From CAZYMF01 sp964648215 (GTDB taxonomy: Bacteria > Desulfobacterota > Binatia > HRBIN30 > JACQVA1): a stretch of 13,307 nucleotides of DNA. Positions 8,377-13,307 of this stretch are shown piece after piece (the first letter of the stretch is position 1; each line of letters starts with the position of its first letter). The stretch is taken from positions 1-13,307 of the forward strand of contig CAZYMF010000133.1 in NCBI GenBank assembly GCA_964648215.1. The letters are read 5' to 3'. A model generated the notes under the pieces. The model was not told the origin of the DNA, did no database searches, and was given only the letters and a program-made list of their open reading frames with translations. The translations under genes were made by a program, and so were the position numbers.

Positions 8377-9984
8377 ATGGCGGACGAGATCGTATCGCAC
8401 ACGAGCTTGAGCCCGATCGGCTTTCTCCGCCGCACGGCGGAGGTCTATCCCGACAAGGTCGCCGTGGTGGACGGCGACCGGCGCTGGACCTATCGCGAGT
8501 TTGCCGAGCGCGTGCGGCGCGCCGCCGGCGCCCTGCGGGCGGCGGGGGTGCGCCCCGGCGACCGCGTCGCCTACCTGTGCCCCAACGTGCCGGCTCTGCT
8601 CGAGGCCCACTTCGCCGTGCCGCTGGCCGGCGCGGTGCTGGTGGCGATCAACATCCGCCTGTCGCCGCGCGAGATCGCCTACATCCTCGATCATTCGGGC
8701 GCCAAGGTGCTGGTGGCCGATACCGAGCTCGCCGCGCCGCTGGCGCCGCTGCGCGCCGCACGGCGGGCGCTGGCCACGGTGATCCACGTGCGCGAGACGG
8801 CGGCCCCCGACCCGTTCGCGGGCGAGGAGTACGAGAGTGTCATTGCGCGCGCGGCCCCGGCGGATCTGCACGAGATGCCGGCCGAGGAGCGCGCGCTGCT
8901 GTCGATCAACTACACCAGCGGCACCACCGGCTCGCCCAAAGGGGTGATGTACACCCACCGCGGCGCCTACCTGAACGCCCTCGGCCTCTGCCTCGAGGTC
9001 GGTCTCGGGTTCGACGCGACCTACCTGTGGACCCTGCCGATGTTCCACTGCAACGGCTGGTGCTTCCCCTGGGCGGTCACGGCGGTGGGCGGCACGCACC
9101 TGTGCCTGCGCAAGGTGGAGGCGCCGGTGGTCTTCGACATGATCGAGGAGCACGCCGTCAGCCACCTGTGCGCGGCGCCCACCGTGCTCATCGGGCTCGC
9201 GCAAGACCCGCGCGCGGCGGCGCTGCGGCTGTCGCGCCCGCTCACCATCGCCACCGGCGGCGCGCCGCCGGCGCCGCAGGTGATCCGCAACGTCGAGGCC
9301 TTCGGCGCGCGCCTGGTGCACCTCTACGGCTTGACCGAGACCTACGGCCCGCACACCTTCTGCGAACGGCAGCCGCGCTGGGACGGGGAGTCGGAGGAGG
9401 GCCGCGCGCGCCTGAAGGCGCGGCAGGGCGTGGCCGGCATCACCGCGCTCGACGTGCGCGTCGTCGACGAGCAGATGCGCGACGTTCCCCGCGACGGCGA
9501 GACGCTCGGCGAGATCGTCATGCGCGGCAACAACGTGATGGCCGGCTACTACGACGATCCGGGGGCCACCGCGTCGGCCTTTCGTGGCGGCTGGTTCCAC
9601 AGCGGCGACATCGCGGTCATGCACCCAGACGGCTACATCGAGATTCGCGACCGCAAGAAGGACGTCATCATCAGCGGCGGGGAGAACATCTCCACGGTGG
9701 AGGTGGAGCAGGTGCTCTACCAGCACCCGGCGGTGATGGAGGTGGCGGTCGTCGGCGTGCCGGACGAGAAGTGGGGCGAGGTGCCGAAGGCGTTCGTCAC
9801 CCTCAAGCCCGGCGCCGCGGCGTCGCCCGAGCAGATCATCGACTTCTGCCGCGAGCGCATCGCCCATTTCAAGTGCCCCAAGGCCATCGCCTTCGGCGAG
9901 CTTCCCAAGACGTCGACGGGCAAGATCCAGAAGTTCGTCCTACGCGAGCGCGAGTGGCAGGGACGAGAGAAGAAGGTCAACTGA
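8377..9984 (+). CDS. AMP-forming medium/long-chain acyl-CoA synthetase
   Basis: The product is 535 residues and activates a carboxylic acid to its acyl-CoA through an acyl-adenylate. Motifs are complete: YTSGTTGSPKG (179-189) for ATP, YGLTE (317-321), GWFHSGD (405-411), then RDRKKDVIISGGENIS at the domain hinge, and PKTSTGK with catalytic Lys516. LPMFHCNGW in the acid-binding half is characteristic of the AlkK/DmdB/plant AAE1-like branch, so medium-chain fatty, methylated or aromatic acids are possible substrates. The start at 8377 has GGGAG only 2 bp away; the upstream extension to 8230 is not family-like. It is cytoplasmic, with no signal peptide. The dienelactone hydrolase gene follows by 11 bp, suggesting one transcript. 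Confidence 0.92.
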   Translation: MADEIVSHTSLSPIGFLRRTAEVYPDKVAVVDGDRRWTYREFAERVRRAAGALRAAGVRPGDRVAYLCPNVPALLEAHFAVPLAGAVLVAINIRLSPREIAYILDHSGAKVLVADTELAAPLAPLRAARRALATVIHVRETAAPDPFAGEEYESVIARAAPADLHEMPAEERALLSINYTSGTTGSPKGVMYTHRGAYLNALGLCLEVGLGFDATYLWTLPMFHCNGWCFPWAVTAVGGTHLCLRKVEAPVVFDMIEEHAVSHLCAAPTVLIGLAQDPRAAALRLSRPLTIATGGAPPAPQVIRNVEAFGARLVHLYGLTETYGPHTFCERQPRWDGESEEGRARLKARQGVAGITALDVRVVDEQMRDVPRDGETLGEIVMRGNNVMAGYYDDPGATASAFRGGWFHSGDIAVMHPDGYIEIRDRKKDVIISGGENISTVEVEQVLYQHPAVMEVAVVGVPDEKWGEVPKAFVTLKPGAAASPEQIIDFCRERIAHFKCPKAIAFGELPKTSTGKIQKFVLREREWQGREKKVN

Positions 9985-9995
9985 GAGGAGGACGC

Positions 9996-10703
9996 ATGAC
10001 AGCAACCGACGTCGACAGCAGGATCATCGAGATTCCCGGGCCCGCGGGGTCGGTGCGCGCCTTCGCGGCGCGGCCGCAGGGGGGCGGACCGTACCCGGCG
10101 GTGATCGTGATTCAGGAGTGGTGGGGCTTGAACGACCACATCAAGGACGTGGCGGCGCGCTTCGCGCGCGAGGGCTACGTGGCGCTGGCGCCCGACCTCT
10201 ACTCGCGTCTCGGCAACAAGGTCACCGCCGACCCGAACGAGGCCGGGCAGCTGATGATGAGCCTGGAGAAGAAGGACGGTGTGGAGGACCTGCTGGCGGT
10301 GGTGAAGCATCTGAAGTCGGCGGCCGGGGTGAAGGCCGATCGCATCGGCGTTACCGGCTACTGCATGGGCGGCAGCTACACCACGTTGCTCGCCTGCCAC
10401 AGCGCCGACGTCAAGGCGGCGGCGGCCTTCTACGGCGAGGTCCCCGACGACGACACCCTGGCCCGGCTCCACTGCCCGCTGCTCTACGTCTACGGCACGG
10501 AAGACGGCTGGATCCAGCGCAAGGACGTCGATCGTTTGCGCGAGACCCTGAAACGTCACGGCAAGACGGCCGAGGTGCAGATCTACGCCGGCGCGCCGCA
10601 CGCCTTCTTCAACGATACGCGGCCGGACGTGTACCGTGAGAAGGAAGCCCGGGACGCGTGGCAACGCATGCTGGCGCTGTTTCGCCAGCAGCTCGCCGGC
10701 TGA
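9996..10703 (+). CDS. Dienelactone hydrolase family protein
   Basis: This 235-residue alpha/beta hydrolase has the dienelactone hydrolase layout: QEWWGLNDHI with Glu41, the nucleophile elbow GYCMGG with Cys123 in place of the usual Ser, Asp170 in GTEDGW, and His202 in PHAFFND. Length is typical. The family opens lactone rings in chlorocatechol breakdown, but most members have unknown substrates, so no precise role is claimed. A strong GAGGAGG precedes the ATG. It is probably co-transcribed with the acyl-CoA synthetase gene 11 bp upstream and the ferritin-like gene 22 bp downstream. Confidence 0.92.
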   Translation: MTATDVDSRIIEIPGPAGSVRAFAARPQGGGPYPAVIVIQEWWGLNDHIKDVAARFAREGYVALAPDLYSRLGNKVTADPNEAGQLMMSLEKKDGVEDLLAVVKHLKSAAGVKADRIGVTGYCMGGSYTTLLACHSADVKAAAAFYGEVPDDDTLARLHCPLLYVYGTEDGWIQRKDVDRLRETLKRHGKTAEVQIYAGAPHAFFNDTRPDVYREKEARDAWQRMLALFRQQLAG

Positions 10704-10725
10704 GCGAGCGACCGAGGAGGAAGAC

Positions 10726-11352
10726 ATGCCGATCGCAGGCGCGAAGGGGCCTCCGGCGAAACCGGTGAAGACGCGACCGCCGGAGTTGTTGCGCAAGCTG
10801 ATCGAGGTGGCGATGGAGCTCGAGCGCCGAACGATGCAGCTGTACTGTCGCTTCGAGACGCTGTTCCCCGAGCCCGACGAGGTGCGCGCCTTCTGGTTCG
10901 ACATGGCGCAGCACGAGTCGCGGCACTTCGGCGCCCTGGCTCTGGTGGCGGGCCTGCTCGACAGCGCGCCGCAGCGCCGCTTGCCGGCGGCGCCGAGCCT
11001 GACCCGCGAGCACGTGGTGCGCTTCCGCGAGCTGCTGGAGCAGGCCGAAGCCGAGGCGGAACGCGGCCCCTCGCTCACCCGCGCCTTCGAGCTCGCCCTC
11101 GAGATCGAGGGCTCGGAGATCGAGGACCTGGTCCTCGATCTGCTCCAGCTCCTCAAGGGCGAGACCGAGCGCGAGCGCGCCGTGCAGACGCTGATCCACG
11201 ACCTCGGGGATCTCAGCTACATGATCGAGAAGTACGGCAAGAGCCGGAAGCTGCTGACGCAGGCGGACCGACGCATCGAGCAACAGCTGCAGCGGCTGAA
11301 GGGGGCGACGGGCCGGCCGGCGGCGCGCAAGCGGCCGACGCGGGTGAAGTGA
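10726..11352 (+). CDS. Rubrerythrin/ferritin-fold protein, partial diiron site
   Basis: The 208-residue product begins at 10726 after GAGGAGGAAG. It reads as a four-helix bundle: helix 1 with Glu31/Glu33 (MELERRTMQLY), helix 2 with an ExxH motif (Glu64, His67 in HESRHF), helix 3 with Glu127/Glu129 (LALEIEGSE), and helix 4 with His158 (LIHDLGDLSY). This pattern is typical of ferritin-like diiron proteins, but the second ExxH is incomplete, so metal binding is uncertain. The C-terminus is Lys/Arg-rich. It ends 9 bp from the convergent bfr stop, and iron or oxidative-stress function is inferred from fold and neighbour. No rubredoxin domain is present. Confidence 0.75.
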   Translation: MPIAGAKGPPAKPVKTRPPELLRKLIEVAMELERRTMQLYCRFETLFPEPDEVRAFWFDMAQHESRHFGALALVAGLLDSAPQRRLPAAPSLTREHVVRFRELLEQAEAEAERGPSLTRAFELALEIEGSEIEDLVLDLLQLLKGETERERAVQTLIHDLGDLSYMIEKYGKSRKLLTQADRRIEQQLQRLKGATGRPAARKRPTRVK

Positions 11353-11361
11353 GGCGACGAC

Positions 11362-11835
11362 TCAGCTCTGGTGAATCTGCTGGGCGAGGTAGTTCTGCTC
11401 GCCGACCTGGGCGAGCAGATCGAACTGCGCCTCGAGCCAGTCGACGTGCTCCTCCTCCGAGGTGAGGATTCCCTCGAGCAGCTCGCGCGTGCCGTTGTCG
11501 CCGACCTCGACGGCGAGGGCGATGGCCTTGTTCAGCCGCGCCACCGCCTCGGTCTCCAGGCCGTGGTCGAGCTTGAGCTGCTCCGGAACGGTCTCGCCGA
11601 CCTTGACCTTGCCCAGCCGCTGCACGTTGGGCACGCCGTCGAGGTAGAGGATGCGCTCGATCAGCTCGTCGGCGTGCTTCATCTCGTCGATGGCTTCCTT
11701 GCGATCGAACTCGGCCAGGCGGCGGTAGCCCCAGTTCTGGCACATCTTGGCGTGGATGAAGTACTGATTGATTCCGGTCAGCTCGGCGGTCAGGATCTCG
11801 TTGAGCGCTTCGATCACCTTGGCGTTGCCCTTCAT
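11362..11835 (-). CDS. bfr: Bacterioferritin
   Basis: The 157-residue product is one residue short of the usual length and lines up without gaps. Ferroxidase ligands are all present at canonical positions: Glu18, Glu51, His54, Glu94, Glu127 and His130. Met52, the heme ligand shared between two subunits, is present in DEMKH. It oxidises Fe(II) and stores iron in a 24-subunit cytoplasmic shell. GGAGGAGGAGA precedes the ATG at 11835. It lies 41 bp downstream of bfd on the same strand and is probably co-transcribed from the Fur-controlled promoter. Only 9 bp separate its stop from the convergent ferritin-like gene, with no terminator hairpin visible. Confidence 0.96.
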   Translation of the reverse strand: MKGNAKVIEALNEILTAELTGINQYFIHAKMCQNWGYRRLAEFDRKEAIDEMKHADELIERILYLDGVPNVQRLGKVKVGETVPEQLKLDHGLETEAVARLNKAIALAVEVGDNGTRELLEGILTSEEEHVDWLEAQFDLLAQVGEQNYLAQQIHQS

Positions 11836-11876
11836 TGTCTCTCCTCCTCCGCCGCGGCCCGACGGATGGCGGCCGG

Positions 11877-12104
11877 TCAGACGCCGGTGCTCGGTGGGGC
11901 GTCGGTGGCCGTCGGCTCTGCGGGAGGATTATGGGCGGCCGGCGAGAGGCTGTAAAGGAGGGCGGTGACTTCCTCGCGGCACGGGCCGCAACAGCTCCCG
12001 GCGCCGGTGCGGCTAGCGATGGCGGCGGCGCTGCGGACGCCTTCCTCGACGATGAGCTTTTCCAGCGCGCGGTCCGTGACGCCGAAGCAGTGACAGACGA
12101 TCAT
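11877..12104 (-). CDS. bfd: Bacterioferritin-associated [2Fe-2S] ferredoxin
   Basis: The product is 75 residues. Residues 1-50 form a BFD domain with Cys4-x-Cys6 and Cys39-x2-Cys42 (CHCFGVTD and CCGPC), which bind a [2Fe-2S] cluster; an extra Cys38 adjoins. In characterised systems Bfd passes electrons to Bfr to reduce and release stored iron. The last 25 residues are Pro/Ala/Thr-rich and go beyond the conserved domain. GGGGAGG lies 10 bp before the ATG. The gene sits directly upstream of bfr, with a good promoter and Fur box 37-65 bp upstream, so it should be induced when iron is scarce. Confidence 0.94.
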   Translation of the reverse strand: MIVCHCFGVTDRALEKLIVEEGVRSAAAIASRTGAGSCCGPCREEVTALLYSLSPAAHNPPAEPTATDAPPSTGV

Positions 12105-12140
12105 GGTGTCGATGCCTCCCCGGAAGTTCTCTCACCGGGG

Positions 12141-12169
12141 ACTATACGGATTTTGAAAGTCATTATCAA
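12141..12169 (-). promoter_or_regulatory. Sigma-70-type promoter of bfd-bfr
   Basis: On the minus strand TTGATA (12169-12164) and TATAGT (12146-12141) are separated by exactly 17 bp. Transcription would start near 12134, about 30 nt before the bfd start. The Fur box covers the -35 and most of the spacer. Confidence 0.75.
12149..12167. promoter_or_regulatory. Fur box upstream of bfd
   Basis: GATTTTGAAAGTCATTATC matches the 19-bp Fur consensus GATAATGATAATCATTATC at 15 positions, with the right half nearly perfect. Its overlap with the -35 and spacer of the bfd promoter is the classic layout for iron-dependent repression, predicting that bfd-bfr transcription rises in low iron. It is a short AT-rich island in a GC-rich region. 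Confidence 0.8.
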
Positions 12170-12197
12170 TACCCTCCCGCAAGAAAAGAGGCCGAAT

Positions 12198-12270
12198 CGT
12201 AGGGCGGGCACCGCCCGCCTCCGTATGCCGGCGAGCGCCCCGCCGCGGCGGGCACTGCCCGCCCCACGGA
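12198..12270. repeat. Pair of GC-rich palindromic (REP-like) repeats
   Basis: Two 17-bp hairpins, GGCGGGCACCGCCCGCC at 12203-12219 and GGCGGGCACTGCCCGCC at 12247-12263, lie in the same orientation 44 bp apart. A perfect palindrome CCCGCCGCGGCGGG at 12239-12252 overlaps the second, so the two folds exclude each other. They sit between the rnhA stop (12298) and the bfd promoter. They resemble short interspersed palindromic elements, and they may also end rnhA transcription. Confidence 0.7.
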
Positions 12271-12297
12271 GAGATCCGCGGTCGCACCGACATCGCC

Positions 12298-13041
12298 TCA
12301 GAGGTCCCGGGGCGCGAAGCCCCAGGCACGCAGGATGGCCGCCTCGTCGTCGGCGCTCATCGCCTTCTTGAAACGCGCGCCGGAGCGGCCCTTGACGCGG
12401 CGCTCGCACTCGGGCCAGCTCGCGTGACGCATGGGCTTGTCGTCGACGACGCTGAGGTAGGAGTAGGCCGGTACCTTGGTCTTGCCACCCGTGGGACCGC
12501 CGCCGGTGCGCCGGGGAACGCCGGTGTCCTCGGGCAGATCCAGCACCGCGACGGGGTAACGGAGCAGGGGGCCGTCGTAGAGCTCGGGGCGGCGGCGGAG
12601 GGCGAAGTCGTTGGCGATCTCGTCGACGCGCTCGTTGCCCGGGATGCCGGTGTGCCCGCGCACGTAGTGCCACTCGACCTCCCCCTTGGGGCGCGCCGCG
12701 ACGAGATCGGCGAGGGCCTCCCACAGTGGGCGGTTGAGGACGTCGTTGCCCTCGGCCGTCTTCCAGCCACGGCGGCGCCAGGCGAAGATCCACTCGCGGA
12801 TGCCGCGGATGACATAGGTCGAGTCGGTGTAGAGCGCCACCCGGCCGGGTGTCGCTCGGAGATGGCGCAGCGCCTCGATCGGGCCGGTGAGCTCCATCTG
12901 GTTGTTGGTGGTGTGGATGGCGCCGCCGCCGAGCTCGGTGACGTGACCGCTCGGGGTGACGATCACCACGCCCCAGCCCCCCGGCCCCGGGTTGCCCTTG
13001 GCCGCGCCGTCGGTGAACACAACGATCGGTTGCTCCTGCAT
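12298..13041 (-). CDS. rnhA: Ribonuclease HI with C-terminal hybrid-binding-like domain
   Basis: The enzyme cuts RNA in RNA-DNA hybrids. In the 247-residue product, residues 1-150 hold the catalytic domain: Asp11 (FTDGAAKGNPGPGGWG), Glu50 (NNQMEL), Asp73 (YTDSTYVI), His130 (VRGHTG) and Asp140 (GNERVDEIAN), all conserved. Residues 151-189 are a Gly/Pro-rich linker. Residues 190-242 (YLSVVDDKPMRHASWPEC, then RVKGRSGARFKK) resemble the hybrid-binding/viroplasmin domain, which is usually N-terminal in eukaryotic and Bacillus halodurans RNase H1. The start at 13041 begins just before the first catalytic strand; the extension to 13134 crosses a palindromic repeat. No strong ribosome binding site is seen. 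Confidence 0.93.
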   Translation of the reverse strand: MQEQPIVVFTDGAAKGNPGPGGWGVVIVTPSGHVTELGGGAIHTTNNQMELTGPIEALRHLRATPGRVALYTDSTYVIRGIREWIFAWRRRGWKTAEGNDVLNRPLWEALADLVAARPKGEVEWHYVRGHTGIPGNERVDEIANDFALRRRPELYDGPLLRYPVAVLDLPEDTGVPRRTGGGPTGGKTKVPAYSYLSVVDDKPMRHASWPECERRVKGRSGARFKKAMSADDEAAILRAWGFAPRDL

Positions 13042-13215
13042 GCCCGCGCTCTGGTCGACTGCCTGTGCCCGGTTTGCGGCGAGAGTGCAACCCGGCGCCG
13101 CCTTCCCACAGCGCGGGCTGCGCCCGCAACCCATGTCGGGTGTCTGGCGTCGGGCGTTGGGCGTGGTCGGTCGCGAGAATCTTCGCGCCGCACGCAGATT
13201 TTCGGAAATAGCAGA
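13042..13215. other. Intergenic region between rnhA and the outer membrane protein gene
   Basis: This 174-bp stretch holds a hairpin GCGGGC-TGC-GCCCGC at 13113-13127 and a single-armed heptad array at 13137-13164. Either could mark the end of transcription of the upstream gene. No other gene is supported. Confidence 0.5.
13137..13164. repeat. Single-armed array of 7-bp repeats (YGGGCGT type)
   Basis: Four heptads, CGGGTGT, CTGGCGT, CGGGCGT and TGGGCGT, run in register. The period and G-triplet resemble the array at 6281-6308, but no complementary arm is present nearby. It follows the stop of the outer membrane protein gene by about 50 bp. Confidence 0.6.
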
Positions 13216-13307
13216 TCAGAACCCGAACGCCGTGCCGAGCATGAGCGTATTCACGTTCGACTCGTGCGGCCGCGCCGGCAGGTAGTTGGTCACGCCGGCG
13301 AGGCTCT
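13216..13307 (-). CDS. C-terminus of an outer-membrane-barrel-like protein (partial)
   Basis: Reading the minus strand from the window edge gives a 29-residue tail plus stop (13216-13218). It includes GVTNYLPARPHESNVNTL and ends LMLGTAFGF. A closing amphipathic strand with alternating hydrophobic residues and a terminal Phe is the signal recognised by the Bam complex in outer membrane beta-barrels. The family cannot be named from so little. The 5' part is outside the window. Confidence 0.6.
   Translation of the reverse strand, partial: SLAGVTNYLPARPHESNVNTLMLGTAFGF

Noticed and set aside
6808..9867. 1019-codon open frame on the minus strand
   Set aside because: It runs antisense through the PheC-AroQ and acyl-CoA synthetase genes, whose motifs are unmistakable; low-complexity His/Arg/Gly-rich translation is typical of a high-GC shadow.
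11877..11956. Pro-rich tail of Bfd as a possible frameshift artefact
   Set aside because: The frame stays open to a proper stop with composition like its surroundings, and variable tails are common in this small family.

Overview
This is a very GC-rich window (many genes are shadowed by long stop-free reading frames on the opposite strand). It comes from a Gram-negative bacterium: there is a MurE ligase with the meso-diaminopimelate motif DNPR, several proteins with Sec signal peptides, a periplasmic cyclohexadienyl dehydratase/chorismate mutase fusion, and the C-terminus of an outer-membrane-barrel-like protein. Gene content and style fit a free-living deltaproteobacterial-type lineage (Myxococcota, Desulfobacterota or Binatota-like), but nothing in the window fixes the phylum and this is inference.

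Layout, left to right. At 1-24 is the possible tail of a + strand gene, converging on a small secreted Cys-rich protein (104-439, minus) made of two twin-CX3C units. A 229-bp gap with a possible sigma-54 promoter follows, then a translationally coupled + strand pair: a small PilZ-like protein (669-1028) and a 1215-residue scaffold-like protein (1028-4675) built as GAF, about 690 residues of coiled coil, and two tandem receiver folds without phospho-acceptor Asp. Converging on it are murE (6259-4754) and a helical protein of unknown function (6815-6342). Divergent from those is the PheC-AroQ fusion (6883-8199), then an acyl-CoA synthetase (8377-9984), a dienelactone hydrolase (9996-10703) and a rubrerythrin-like ferritin-fold protein (10726-11352). 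The last of these is tail to tail with a bfd-bfr iron-storage pair (12104-11362, minus), whose promoter carries a Fur box matching the consensus at 15 of 19 positions. The right end holds a ribonuclease HI with an added C-terminal hybrid-binding-like domain (13041-12298, minus) and the end of an outer membrane protein gene (13307-13216, minus).

The genes fall into three loose themes: a probable cell-polarity, motility or signalling scaffold (PilZ-like plus GAF/coiled-coil/pseudo-receiver), acyl-CoA and aromatic metabolism (PheC-AroQ, acyl-CoA ligase, dienelactone hydrolase), and iron storage and release under Fur control (bfd, bfr and the convergent ferritin-like gene).

The most unusual structure is between genes. 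Three intergenic junctions carry imperfect tandem 7-bp repeats arranged as inverted arrays that could form long hairpins (23-111, 4682-4769, 6281-6357). The heptad sequence differs at each site (AAAGCGA-type, AAAGGTC-type, GGGCGAY-type), but the 7-bp period and inverted layout are the same, and the stop codons of the flanking genes lie in or beside the arrays. A single-armed copy sits at 13137-13164. GC-rich palindromic repeats (GGCGGGC-N3-GCCCGCC) occur between bfd and rnhA. I see no CRISPR array, insertion sequence, tRNA or rRNA gene, or defence system.
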